From assembly GCF_000812665.2 (NCBI RefSeq), contig NZ_CP014327.1, positions 2,571,501 through 2,635,500 on the forward strand: a stretch of DNA of 64,000 bases, read 5' to 3'. The DNA comes from Falsihalocynthiibacter arcticus. GTDB taxonomy: Bacteria; Pseudomonadota; Alphaproteobacteria; Rhodobacterales; Rhodobacteraceae. Below the pieces are notes generated by a model that saw only the letters and a list, made by a program, of their open reading frames with translations, had not been told where the DNA came from and did not search any database. The translations under genes were made by a program, and so were the position numbers. Shown here piece after piece: positions 15,722 to 24,367 of the stretch (positions are counted from its first letter, which is position 1; each line of letters starts with the position of its first letter).

Positions 15722-16656
15722 TTAAAGTTTCAACGCATCGAGATTGCGCGCGAGGGATGAAACCTTGCCAGTACCTAAGAGCACACTTGCGACGATGTCT
15801 TTTGAGAGGCCAAATTGCATTGCGGCGGTTGCCAGCGGTATCCCGTCACGCAAGCACTCTTGCTCAAGGGCGCGCGTTTTCGCAAGGATTTCCTCGGACG
15901 CAGGGGCGTAATCAAAGTGCGCGCCTTCCTTGGCACCGGTGGCCAGAATCCCAGAGTTGAAAATCCCTCCGAGGACAAGGCTCGTGTTGGCCTGTTGGCA
16001 AAGCGGTATGAGTTCCTTTTCGGCACTTCGGTCTAGCAAAGTCCACCGGCCTGCGAGGAGGATAACATCGAGTGTATGGTGTTTCATGACGTCAACACAG
16101 ACTTCACATTCATTAACGCCCAGCCCATAGGCCCCAATTTTACCGGCGACTTTGAGGCGTTCCAGCGCGGGGAGGCCCGTTGAAAGCAGATCCTCCATAT
16201 GGCGGTCATTATCGGCCCCATGTGTCAGTTTTCCAATGTCGTGCACATAAACGATGTCAAGGTGATCGACGCCCAACCGCTCAAGGCTCCCTTCGAAACT
16301 CTCCATAATTCCGGCACCAGAATAGTCATACCGCACGTCGTTGGGGAGGGGGAGACAAACCCGTCCGCTTCGCTTCTCTGCTTCCCCGGAGTCAAAACAC
16401 GACCAACCTTGGACGAGAGGGTGACTTCATTTTTTGGTACAGTTTGCAGGAACCGCCCTAGGCGTGTTTCGGATAAACCACGGCCATAATGGGGGGCCGT
16501 ATCAAAATAACGAATGCCTCGCTGCCAAGCGTAGGACAGCACATCATGCGCCGCTTTGTCCGACACACTCACATATAGATTGGCGATGCTGGCGCAGCCA
16601 AAGGAAATATGGCTAACGTTTACATCGGTGGTGCCTAAAGGTCGTGATTGAAGCAT
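15722..16656 (-). pseudogene. Aldo/keto reductase, frameshifted
   Basis: Read with one frame correction this is a full-length (about 310 residues) aldo/keto reductase of the D-threo-aldose/L-fucose dehydrogenase group. The first frame carries RPLGTTDVNVSHISFGCASI and GIRYFDTAPHYGRGLSETRL, with the catalytic Asp and Tyr. The second carries DYSGAGIMESFEGSLERLGV, LDIVYVHDIG and the C-terminal cofactor region. The switch falls at the C-rich run on the minus strand at 16343-16352, where adding one C restores the frame. It could be a real mutation or a base-calling error in a homopolymer. It diverges from the sugar ABC operon and probably oxidised the imported sugar. Confidence 0.8.
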
Positions 16657-16774
16657 TGTGTTGTCTTTCTCGTTTAAGCGGCGTTGGTGGATTTCATTTT
16701 TCTTGGCAGCAAAGTTTATGGGGAAAGTGCTGCCCTCATTATGCAGGTTTTGTATTTATATGCAAAAAAAACCT

Positions 16775-16804
16775 TTGACAGCGAGATAGGTTGTTTTTTA
16801 TAGA
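16775..16804 (+). promoter_or_regulatory. Candidate sigma-70 promoter for the sugar ABC operon
   Basis: TTGACA at 16775-16780 and TATAGA at 16799-16804, 18 bp apart, about 50 bp before the first gene. Confidence 0.5.
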
Positions 16805-16851
16805 TAAGTAACAGGTCGACAATTCGATGTGTAAGTGGAGGAGGGACAGTG

Positions 16852-17631
16852 ATGACGAGCGCGGGTATTCCAAAGATTATCCTAGAGGCCAAGGGGATCA
16901 GCAAGCATTACGGCGGCGTTAAAGCGATCGACGACGTAAGTATCGACCTTCGTGAAGGCGAGGTTCTTGCGATCGTCGGGGACAACGGGGCCGGGAAATC
17001 AACATTGGTTAAGGCCATCACCGGAGCGCTTGCCAAAACAAGCGGAACTATTTTTCTGGACGGCAAAGAAGTTCGGATTGATAGCCCCACGGACGCCAAA
17101 GCTGCCGGTATGGAAACCGTCTATCAAGACCTCGCGCTGGTGAATGAATTGTCGATTACCAAAAACGTATTTTTGGGACGCGAGATCGTTAGAAAAGACA
17201 TTTTGGGTCGCATTTTTGGCGCGCTCGATTTCAAAACAATGGACGCAGAAATTCGGACCTTGTTTGAGAAGCTTGATATACGGATTGCCGACATCTATCG
17301 GGATGCGCAATCATTTTCTGGCGGGCAGAGACAGGCCGTCGCCCTTTCTAAAACAGTGATGTTCGGCAAGCGGATTGCCATTCTTGATGAGCCAACTGCG
17401 GCGCTCGGTGTGCGCGAAAGCAAAATGGCGATGGACCTTGTGCGATCCCTCAAGGATCACGGATTGTCGGTCATCATGATCACCCACAACATGCAACATG
17501 TCCTGAATTACTGCGATCGCGTTGCGGTTCTCAGGCTGGGGCAACTCTCGGCGGTTCGCGATGTGAAGGATGTCGATGGCGACACGCTCGTCGGATTGAT
17601 TACGGGCACTATCGATACGAAGGCGGCTTGA
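16852..17631 (+). CDS. Sugar ABC transporter ATP-binding protein (CUT2 type, single domain)
   Basis: ATPase of about 259 residues for a ribose/fructose-class importer. Walker A is GDNGAGKSTL (near residue 45), the signature FSGGQRQAV (near 155), Walker B IAILDEPTAA, and the switch histidine lies in MITHNMQHV. It has one ATPase domain, unlike the fused two-domain RbsA, and so resembles FrcA. A GTG at 16849 directly precedes the ATG; the GGAGGAGGGAC ribosome site fits either. The permease starts one base after its stop. Confidence 0.9.
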   Translation: MTSAGIPKIILEAKGISKHYGGVKAIDDVSIDLREGEVLAIVGDNGAGKSTLVKAITGALAKTSGTIFLDGKEVRIDSPTDAKAAGMETVYQDLALVNELSITKNVFLGREIVRKDILGRIFGALDFKTMDAEIRTLFEKLDIRIADIYRDAQSFSGGQRQAVALSKTVMFGKRIAILDEPTAALGVRESKMAMDLVRSLKDHGLSVIMITHNMQHVLNYCDRVAVLRLGQLSAVRDVKDVDGDTLVGLITGTIDTKAA

Positions 17632-17632
17632 T

Positions 17633-18625
17633 ATGACAACGACCAATGAAAACAGTTCAACATCCATAACGACTCCGACAGCAAATTCGGGGAATTGGGA
17701 TGCCCTCAAGCACCAATTTATGCAAATTTGGCAAGTGCTTGCCGCGCTGGCGCTCATTTATATGGTGTTTTTTATCCTCTCTCCGCCTTTCAGGAGCGTC
17801 GACACACTTCTCTCAATCTTCGGACAGGCCTCAATCCTGGCGATCTTGGCATGCGGCACGACAGTTGTGTTGATTTCGGGCGGGCTTGACCTGTCTGTTG
17901 GTTCGATTTTTGCCGTTGTGGGCGTCGTCGTTGGCATTCTGCTGGCGGAATACAACCTGCCAGTCATCGTGGCCGTTGGGCTTGGGCTTTTGACGGGCGT
18001 TGCCCTTGGGGCGTTGAACGGCATCCTGCAAGTCGTCACCCGTGTTCCCGCGTTCATTGTGACACTCGGCGGGCTTACCGCCTATAAAGGCGTTGCGGAA
18101 ATTCTGGCAAGCGGACGTGATTTGTCGCGCTTTCCCGATCAGTTTCAACTGCTCGGTTCGGGCTATGCGGTGCCTATGTTCATCATGTTTGGGGTTGCGC
18201 TTCTGACGGGGCTTTTCCTGACCAAAACCCGCCTTGGAAATCACGCTTTTGCAATTGGTGGCAACGAAGAGGTCGCCCGCCTATCCGGTGTGAATGTCGC
18301 CAAGAGCCGCATCTATTACTACATGATAGGCGGCTTGATGGCGGCAACTGCGGCGATTTTGGAAGTGTCCAAACTCAATTTTGCCATGCCCGCCCGCGGT
18401 CAAAGCTACGAGTTATTCGCAATCGCGGCGGTGGTTATTGGCGGCACCAGCCTGTTTGGTGGGCGCGGCGGTGTTGGTAAAACCATCATCGGAATGCTGA
18501 TCATGCAGACCATCATTGTGGGCCTTGCGTATATGGGGGTCGGTACATCGATCCAGCGGATCGCCATTGGTGCCATCATTATTCTCGCCGTTTACTGGGA
18601 CGTCTGGAGACGTCAGGCGCGATAA
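17633..18625 (+). CDS. Sugar ABC transporter permease (CUT2 type)
   Basis: A 330-residue membrane protein with about eight to ten helices. The CUT2 permease motifs GGLDLSVGSIFAVVGVVVG and FAIGGNEEVARLSGVNVAKS are present, plus the AAVVIGGTSLFGGRGGVGKT loop that contacts the ATPase. It forms the channel together with the ATPase before it and the binding protein after it. Substrate cannot be set from sequence; neighbouring dehydrogenases suggest an unphosphorylated sugar or sugar acid. Confidence 0.9.
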   Translation: MTTTNENSSTSITTPTANSGNWDALKHQFMQIWQVLAALALIYMVFFILSPPFRSVDTLLSIFGQASILAILACGTTVVLISGGLDLSVGSIFAVVGVVVGILLAEYNLPVIVAVGLGLLTGVALGALNGILQVVTRVPAFIVTLGGLTAYKGVAEILASGRDLSRFPDQFQLLGSGYAVPMFIMFGVALLTGLFLTKTRLGNHAFAIGGNEEVARLSGVNVAKSRIYYYMIGGLMAATAAILEVSKLNFAMPARGQSYELFAIAAVVIGGTSLFGGRGGVGKTIIGMLIMQTIIVGLAYMGVGTSIQRIAIGAIIILAVYWDVWRRQAR

Positions 18626-18714
18626 TCCGAAATCAAGAAATTTGCATCCAAAGCTGAGGAGGCTTTGGACACAATCTCGCCCGATACGGGCATTCAATCC
18701 AACGGAGGACAACT

Positions 18715-19626
18715 ATGAAACGAACAACCCTAAAAGGCCTCGTAACTGCCGCAACACTGACGGCTGCAATGTCCAGCGCGGCCATCGCTGCCGATCTTAA
18801 GATTGCCTATACGGGCTATTCTACGGACAATACCTTCTGGATCGGTGTTGCGAATTCCGCAGCGGCGACAGCAAAAGAAATGGGCGTTGAGCTGATCGAC
18901 ATGACAGCCTCTTCCCCCGATGCCGCAGCTCAAAAAGACGCCGTAGATCGCGCCATCAATATGGGCGTCGACGGTATCATTATTGGCGCTGTTGATAACC
19001 GCGCCTTTGACGCATCCCTTGATATGGCAGCGAAAAAAGGCATTCCCGTCGTTGCTGTTGATACCGGAATTGAACACGAGCACGTTAAAAGCCTCGTTCA
19101 AACTGACAACCTTGCCGCTGCTGGACTTGCGGGTGACTATATCGTCAGCAAGATTGATGGCGGTACTGTTTTGATCCTTGGCGGCTCTGCGGGTCACCAA
19201 ACGGGCAATGCACGTCGCGACGGTGTTCTGAATGCTGCCGAAGCTGCCGGCCATGAAGTCATCTTCCAAATCTGCGATTGGCAGGACGCTTGTGCGTATG
19301 AAACCACAATCAACTTCTTGCAATCCAACCCAGATATCCGTGCGATTTTCGGCGCATGGGACCCAGGCGCACTTGCCGCGGTTTCCGCAGCAAACGAGCT
19401 TGGAAAATTGGACGATCTGGTCATCGTTGGATTTGACGGCAACCCTGCCAACTTGGCCTCCATCGAAGCCAACGAGCAAAGCGCTACTATCAAGCAAGAC
19501 AACGTCCGGATGGGCGCTGAAGCTGTAGCCAATGTTATTGGTCTGATCAAAGGCGAAGAAGTTCCAGCGTTTACGCCAATCGACGGAATTTTGATCACCT
19601 CCGACAATGTTGCAGAATTTAAATAA
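18715..19626 (+). CDS. Sugar ABC transporter substrate-binding protein
   Basis: Periplasmic type I binding protein (peripla_BP_4) of 303 residues. A signal peptide covers about residues 1-26 (TAATLTAAMSSAAIAA). The fold shows paired domains with DAAAQKDAVDRAINMGVDGI, VPVVAVDTGIEHEHV and LGGSAGHQTGNARRDG, and a late FGAWDPGALAA hinge segment. GGAGGACAACT precedes the ATG. A strong GC-rich hairpin follows, which probably keeps this component more abundant than the dehydrogenases downstream. Confidence 0.9.
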   Translation: MKRTTLKGLVTAATLTAAMSSAAIAADLKIAYTGYSTDNTFWIGVANSAAATAKEMGVELIDMTASSPDAAAQKDAVDRAINMGVDGIIIGAVDNRAFDASLDMAAKKGIPVVAVDTGIEHEHVKSLVQTDNLAAAGLAGDYIVSKIDGGTVLILGGSAGHQTGNARRDGVLNAAEAAGHEVIFQICDWQDACAYETTINFLQSNPDIRAIFGAWDPGALAAVSAANELGKLDDLVIVGFDGNPANLASIEANEQSATIKQDNVRMGAEAVANVIGLIKGEEVPAFTPIDGILITSDNVAEFK

Positions 19627-19637
19627 CTCTAAAAATC

Positions 19638-19674
19638 GGGCGCCCAGAAGGATTTTGGGCGCCCACTCCATTTT
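19638..19674 (+). terminator. Hairpin after the sugar-binding protein gene
   Basis: GGGCGCCC (19638-19645) pairs with GGGCGCCC (19657-19664), with T-rich DNA at 19671-19674. Located between the importer and the enzyme genes. Confidence 0.6.
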
Positions 19675-19699
19675 AAGTCATTGGGAATTAGGTCACGTC

Positions 19700-20725
19700 A
19701 TGAAAGCTTTGGTAATTGAAAAAATTGGACAGGCTGGGTTTCGCGAAATCGACGCACCTCAACCCAAAGCGGATGAAGTGCTGATTGATGTTAAGCATGT
19801 GGGGCTGTGTGGGAGCGATTTGAACACATTTCGTGGTACCAACCCTCTGTCAAAATTGCCCAGAATTCCAGGTCACGAAATTGGCGGTGTCATTCGCTCC
19901 GCAGGCAGTGAGGTTCCCGTCGAATTTTCCAACGGCGCATCGGTCATTGTCATCCCCTATTCGACCTGTGGTAAATGCTCTTCCTGTCTGAATGGCCGCG
20001 AAAACGCGTGTAAATATAACGAAACGCTTGGCGTTCAAAAAGACGGCGGGATGTCGACCAGCATTGTGGTCCACCACGACCGTTTGATCCGAAATGACCA
20101 ATTGAAGCCTGCACATCTTGCCCTTGTAGAGCCGCTGTCTGTTGGCTTTCATGCCGTCGCCCGTGGGCGGGTGAGCGAAAAGGATACTGTCGTCGTTTTG
20201 GGCGGTGGAATGATCGGGGTCGGCGCAATGCTCGGCGCAAAGGCGCGCGGCGCGCGGGTTATTGCTGTTGAAGTGAGCGAAGAAAAACACGCTCCTCTTC
20301 TTGGACTCGGTGTCGATCACGTGATCAACCCTATGAAAGAAGATCTGGAGAAAACCCTCGCTACGCTAACCAATGGCAACGGAGCGGATGTCGTGGTCGA
20401 GGCCGTGGGGCTTCCCGAAACTTTTCGCGCGGCGATTGATTTGGTCTGTTTCTCTGGGCGCGTTGTCTATGTCGGCTATGCCAAATCAGAAGTGAGCTAC
20501 AACACATCCTTGTTCAACCTCAAAGAGCTCGACATCCTTGGTTCCCGCAACGCCACGCGGGCCGATTTCGATGCCGTTATCGCGTTTATTTCTGGTCAAG
20601 AGGAACTGGCCTCAAGTTTGATTTCGCGCGTATTTCCATGGGCAGAGGCAGATCAGGCTTTTGAATACTGGGAAGCCAATCGCAACAAGACCTTCAAAGT
20701 AATGATTAATCTGGCAGATGGCTAA
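19700..20725 (+). CDS. Zinc-dependent alcohol/polyol dehydrogenase (MDR family)
   Basis: A 341-residue medium-chain dehydrogenase. Catalytic zinc ligands are Cys in VGLCGSDLN and the His-Glu of PGHEIGG. The structural zinc cysteines are intact in CGKCSSCLNGRENAC. The cofactor fold is VVVLGGGMIGVGAML. It resembles L-galactonate-5-dehydrogenase, galactitol and sorbitol dehydrogenases. The Met at 19700 (MKALVIEKIGQ) is the natural start. Its stop overlaps the SDR start, so the two are co-translated. It probably oxidises a hydroxyl of the imported sugar or of its acid. Confidence 0.88.
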   Translation: MKALVIEKIGQAGFREIDAPQPKADEVLIDVKHVGLCGSDLNTFRGTNPLSKLPRIPGHEIGGVIRSAGSEVPVEFSNGASVIVIPYSTCGKCSSCLNGRENACKYNETLGVQKDGGMSTSIVVHHDRLIRNDQLKPAHLALVEPLSVGFHAVARGRVSEKDTVVVLGGGMIGVGAMLGAKARGARVIAVEVSEEKHAPLLGLGVDHVINPMKEDLEKTLATLTNGNGADVVVEAVGLPETFRAAIDLVCFSGRVVYVGYAKSEVSYNTSLFNLKELDILGSRNATRADFDAVIAFISGQEELASSLISRVFPWAEADQAFEYWEANRNKTFKVMINLADG

Positions 20726-21506
20726 AATGACCAGCACCAGTTCGCTCGAGAGAATTTATAGCCTCAAAGGGCGAACTGCGTTGGTCACGGGCGGCGGCAC
20801 AGGGCTTGGTAAGGCGATCGCCACCTGCCTCGCACAGGCTGGCGCAAAGGTCATTATCGCTGGACGCCGCGCGGAGGTTCTTGAATCCGCTTGCAAAGAC
20901 ATTGGGCACGGATGCTGCTCCCTGCCTCTGAATTTGGAGAAAACTGACACGATTGCTGCCTTCGCACAAACCCTCGCAACCCGCTTTGGCCCCGTCGATA
21001 TTTTGGTGAATAATGCGGGAAATACGGTAAAAAAGCCGTTTGAGGAGTCCTCTCTGGAGGATTTCGACAGCGTTTTTGACGTCCATGTGCGCGGCGCGCT
21101 CGAACTTACCCGCGCTATTATCAAGCAAATGTTGGTGGAGGAGCGGGAAGGATCAATCCTGTTTACCTCCTCCATGACGGCCTATATCGGCCAGCCGATG
21201 GTGTCGGGATATACTATTTCAAAAACCGCGATTAATGGCGTCGTTCGGGCATTATCCGCAGAATTCGCGGGGCGGGGAATTCGCGTGAACGGGGTCGCTC
21301 CCGGATGGATCGACACAGAGCTTTACAGGGCGGCGACCAGTGGCGATGCCGCCCGCCAAACCAAGATCCTGAGCCGTATCCCAATGGGCAAGCTTGGCGA
21401 TCCTGAAGATATCGGTTGGTCCTGCGCTTTCCTTGCCTCGGCGGCCGCCAAATATGTTACGGGCCAAGTTATCCTAGTGGATGGCGGCGGCGCGACAGGT
21501 TTTTAG
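20718..21506 (+). CDS. Short-chain dehydrogenase/reductase
   Basis: A 262-residue SDR with TGGGTGLGKAIA cofactor loop near residue 25, NNAG near 95, catalytic Ser in FTSSMTAY and the YxxxK pair in GYTISKTA. VAPGWIDTEL and a C-terminal QVILVDGGGATGF complete the classical fold, resembling gluconate 5-dehydrogenase relatives. It overlaps the preceding dehydrogenase by eight bases; an alternative ATG lies at 20727. It works in the same sugar oxidation route. Confidence 0.88.
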   Translation: MAKMTSTSSLERIYSLKGRTALVTGGGTGLGKAIATCLAQAGAKVIIAGRRAEVLESACKDIGHGCCSLPLNLEKTDTIAAFAQTLATRFGPVDILVNNAGNTVKKPFEESSLEDFDSVFDVHVRGALELTRAIIKQMLVEEREGSILFTSSMTAYIGQPMVSGYTISKTAINGVVRALSAEFAGRGIRVNGVAPGWIDTELYRAATSGDAARQTKILSRIPMGKLGDPEDIGWSCAFLASAAAKYVTGQVILVDGGGATGF

Positions 21507-21520
21507 TTTAGGAGTTCAAA

Positions 21521-22192
21521 ATGAGTGATTTTAAAAAGTTTAAAGAAATTGAAGATCGGTTGTTCACCGCGGTTATCGGCGACGTTTTGGATGTTCTGGG
21601 CTATAGAAATCAATTCCTGCCACAGCCGATCAAACCCCTCGTTCCGGGTAAAAAACTCATTGGACGCGCGATGACTGTGCTGGAGGCCGACTATCCAGCA
21701 GGCTCAGGCCGTGGACCATTATCCGACCGACCTTTTGGCCTTTTGTTCGAAGCTTTGGATGATCTCAAAGAGGGCGAAATTTACATCGCAACGGGCGCTT
21801 CCTTTGACTACGCGCTTTGGGGCGGGCTCATGACGACACGCGCAACTTATTTAAAGGCCGCAGGCGCGATTTTGAACGGCTTCATCAGAGATTGTGATGA
21901 AATTAAAAGCCTGGAGTTTTCGGTATTCTCGCGTGGTTCCTACGCTCAGGATCAAGGTGTGCGCGGGAAAGTCGTCGACTATCGTGTTCCGATTTCCATC
22001 GAGGGCGTTCTTGTCCATTCCGGTGATCTGATCGTTGCGGATGATGAAGGGGTCATCATTATTCCTGCGCAAGTTGAAGATGAGGCCATCGCCGCCGCAT
22101 TGGAAAAAGTCTCTACCGAAAATGAAGTGGCAAAGGCCATTCGACAGGGCATGTCGACCACTGAAGCCTTCGAAACTTTTGGGGTGATGTGA
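21521..22192 (+). CDS. RraA family protein (probable aldolase or decarboxylase)
   Basis: A 223-residue member of the RraA/4-hydroxy-4-methyl-2-oxoglutarate aldolase family. TAVIGDVLDVLGY is near the N-terminus, ALWGGLMTTRATYLKAAGAI forms the binding loop, and GFIRDCDEI holds the Arg-Asp pair that binds substrate and metal. VHSGDLIVADDEGVIIIP is the characteristic C-terminal motif. In catabolic clusters such proteins cleave or decarboxylate oxo-acids rather than regulate RNase E. As last gene of the sugar cluster it may perform the carbon-carbon cleavage step. Confidence 0.85.
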   Translation: MSDFKKFKEIEDRLFTAVIGDVLDVLGYRNQFLPQPIKPLVPGKKLIGRAMTVLEADYPAGSGRGPLSDRPFGLLFEALDDLKEGEIYIATGASFDYALWGGLMTTRATYLKAAGAILNGFIRDCDEIKSLEFSVFSRGSYAQDQGVRGKVVDYRVPISIEGVLVHSGDLIVADDEGVIIIPAQVEDEAIAAALEKVSTENEVAKAIRQGMSTTEAFETFGVM

Positions 22193-22512
22193 GCGAATAA
22201 CTCATATGGATGGTTGGCGGACCGAAGCCTGATTGCGCCTTGCCAGCACTTGGCGTCTTTGCTCGAGGCATCATTTGAAGAAATTTTCTCCTCGGCCATT
22301 TTTAACCAGAGTGAGGTCAATCCCACAGAAGCCACGCGCTCAAAATAGTGTAATTCTTTGGTTAAGGGGTATAGGTAGGATGACAATTTAAGGGTGGGGC
22401 AGTAGACACAAGGCTCGCTTCAGGTTTCGCTCTCCCCAAGAATGCATTATTAAGGCGAGTATTCCACGCGAATGAGTTGTCTAAAACCTTTACTGCGAGA
22501 GGCATTCTGAAA
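22193..22512. other. Intergenic region before the XRE-cupin regulator
   Basis: About 320 bp. Short minus-strand frames exist but show no domain and no ribosome site. No clear promoter or terminator recognised. Confidence 0.4.
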
Positions 22513-23079
22513 ATGTCGTCAAATCACGAAATTACACTCCGTTTGGCGAGTCGTCTCAAAGATGAGCGCAAGGAGAAGGGATTGAGTCTGGATGCATTGG
22601 CCAAACTTTCTGGTGTATCCCGATCTATGCTGTCCCAAATCGAACGCGGTGAATCCAGCCCGACGGTTGCGAGTCTTTGGAACCTCACGCGTGCTTTGAA
22701 CGTTGATTTCGCGGAACTGCTCGATGAGAAAAGTAGCACAATCGGTCCCATCCTTGATGTGGTGCGGGGCGAAAGTACGCCCGTTATTCACAACAAAACC
22801 GCGCGCTGCTTGATCCGAATACTGAGTGCGCCAGAAGATGTTGGCGACACCGAAGTATATGATATTCATTTCGAAAAGGGCGCGAGCCTGGATAGCTCCC
22901 CCCACAAAGCGGGCTGTGTGGAATCCCTAACCGTGCTAGAGGGACGCTTGGAAGTGACGACGGATGATCAAAGCGAAAACGTGACCGCAGGGGATACAAT
23001 TCGCTACGTGGCGGATAAGGAACACGCCATTCGCGCGCCCGAAAAGTCTCGGGCAATATTGGTGGTAAAAAACGCCTAA
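22513..23079 (+). CDS. XRE family regulator with C-terminal cupin domain
   Basis: A 188-residue regulator from the ATG at 22513. Residues about 8-62 are a helix-turn-helix (LSLDALAKLSGVSRSMLSQI and ERGESSPTVASLWNLTRAL). Residues about 105-185 are a cupin sensor with HKAGCVESLTVLEGRLEV and AGDTIRYVADKEHAI. Relatives (PuuR, SutR type) respond to small amino compounds. It lies directly before kbl-tdh-thrC on the same strand, and three phased repeats fill the gap, so it is the likely regulator of threonine use. An upstream TTG start at 22477 is possible but less likely. Confidence 0.88.
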   Translation: MSSNHEITLRLASRLKDERKEKGLSLDALAKLSGVSRSMLSQIERGESSPTVASLWNLTRALNVDFAELLDEKSSTIGPILDVVRGESTPVIHNKTARCLIRILSAPEDVGDTEVYDIHFEKGASLDSSPHKAGCVESLTVLEGRLEVTTDDQSENVTAGDTIRYVADKEHAIRAPEKSRAILVVKNA

Positions 23080-23100
23080 AGTTCGGAATGTTGCAAAATA

Positions 23101-23150
23101 ATCCGGTATATTGACAATTCATCCCGTATAATGGATATTGATCCGCTATA
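23101..23150. repeat. Three 10-bp direct repeats phased at exactly 20 bp before kbl
   Basis: ATCCGGTATA (23101-23110), ATCCCGTATA (23121-23130) and ATCCGCTATA (23141-23150) form a consensus ATCCssTATA every 20 bp, two helical turns apart. The last copy ends 14 bp before the kbl ATG, with GGGAG between. The array probably binds a regulator on one face of the DNA and covers the promoter; TATAAT occurs within it at 23127-23132. Confidence 0.75.
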
Positions 23151-23164
23151 AGGGAGACGCGCAC

Positions 23165-24367
23165 ATGACGAGCCAATTCTTAGACCACATCACCACAACT
23201 CTGGAAAGCATTCAAGCAGAAGGCTTGATGAAGCGCGAGCGCGAAATCCTCTCGCCGCAGAGTGGCAGCATCACAGTCGGGCATTCCGAAAAAGGCCCGA
23301 CCCGCATGGTGAACCTATGTGCCAACAACTATCTGGGACTGGCCGACGATGCCCGACTGATATCCGCCGCCAAAGCGGCGATGGATAGTCACGGCTATGG
23401 CATGGCCTCGGTGCGGTTCATTTGTGGCACGCAGGACATTCACCGTGAACTTGAACAGAAGCTCGCTAAGTTTCTTGGCAAGGAAGACGCCATCCTTTTC
23501 GCGGCTTGTTTTGATGCGAATGGCGGCTTGTTTGAACCCCTTCTTACTGCTGATGACGCGATCATTTCCGATAGCCTGAACCACGCTTCGATCATCGACG
23601 GGGTGCGCCTCTGCAAAGCGAAACGCTACCGCTACGCCAATTCCGATATGGGGGATTTAGAGGCGCAGCTTAAACAAGCGCAAAGCGACGGTGCTCGGTT
23701 TATCATGATCGCGACGGATGGTGTGTTTTCCATGGATGGCTATCTTGCCAAGCTTCCCGAGATTGTGACGCTTGCCGAACGTTATGGCGCGTTGGTGATG
23801 GTGGATGATTGCCATTCCACTGGGTTCATGGGGCCTGACGGTGCGGGGACACCATCGCATTTTGGTGTCGATGTGGATATCCTGACAGGTACGCTTGGCA
23901 AGGCGCTTGGCGGCGCGCTGGGCGGTTACATTGCGGGACCACAGCAGGTCGTTGACCTTTTGCGGCAACGGGCGCGCCCCTACCTTTTCTCCAACTCGCT
24001 GCCGCCTGCGATTGTTGCTGCGGGGATCGAAGCCTTGCGGATCGTAGAGGAGGGCGCCGACCTCAGGGCCAAGTTGTTTGAAAACGCCGACTACTGGCGC
24101 GAAGGCCTCACATCGCTTGGATTTGAGCTCCTTCCGGGCACACACCCGATCATTCCTGTGATGCTCGGTGAGGCCCAGCTTGCCCAAGATATGGCGGCGC
24201 ACCTAAATGATAACGGTGTCTATGTCGCTGGTTTCTTTTTTCCGGTCGTGCCCAAAGGGCAGGCGCGCATTCGCACACAGATGAGCAGTGCTTTATCGCG
24301 TGATGACCTCGATTTTGCGCTGGAGGCCTTTATGAAGGCAGGGCGCGCGACAGGAGTATTGGCATGA
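23165..24367 (+). CDS. kbl: Glycine C-acetyltransferase (2-amino-3-ketobutyrate CoA ligase)
   Basis: A 400-residue PLP enzyme of the alpha-oxoamine synthase family. It splits 2-amino-3-oxobutyrate with CoA into glycine and acetyl-CoA, the second step of threonine breakdown. [15 protein letters not shown] near residue 45, the [20 protein letters not shown] segment, [12 protein letters not shown] and the PLP lysine in [14 protein letters not shown] are visible. The length matches E. coli Kbl. ATG follows GGGAG. The stop overlaps the tdh start as ATGA, so both are translated together. Confidence 0.95.
   Translation: MTSQFLDHITTTLESIQAEGLMKREREILSPQSGSITVGHSEKGPTRMVNLCANNYLGLADDARLISAAKAAMDSHGYGMASVRFICGTQDIHRELEQKLAKFLGKEDAILFAACFDANGGLFEPLLTADDAIISDSLNHASIIDGVRLCKAKRYRYANSDMGDLEAQLKQAQSDGARFIMIATDGVFSMDGYLAKLPEIVTLAERYGALVMVDDCHSTGFMGPDGAGTPSHFGVDVDILTGTLGKALGGALGGYIAGPQQVVDLLRQRARPYLFSNSLPPAIVAAGIEALRIVEEGADLRAKLFENADYWREGLTSLGFELLPGTHPIIPVMLGEAQLAQDMAAHLNDNGVYVAGFFFPVVPKGQARIRTQMSSALSRDDLDFALEAFMKAGRATGVLA

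Noticed and set aside
18730-19671. 313-codon minus-strand frame opposite the sugar-binding protein gene
   Set aside because: Antisense shadow of a clear periplasmic binding protein with signal peptide on the plus strand.
22193-22512. Possible transposase fragment on the minus strand
   Set aside because: The translation has no DDE or other transposase motif and no terminal repeats flank it.
23111-23132. TTGACA/TATAAT pair before kbl as a classical promoter
   Set aside because: The spacer is only 10 bp, too short for sigma-70; the elements are better seen as part of the phased repeats.
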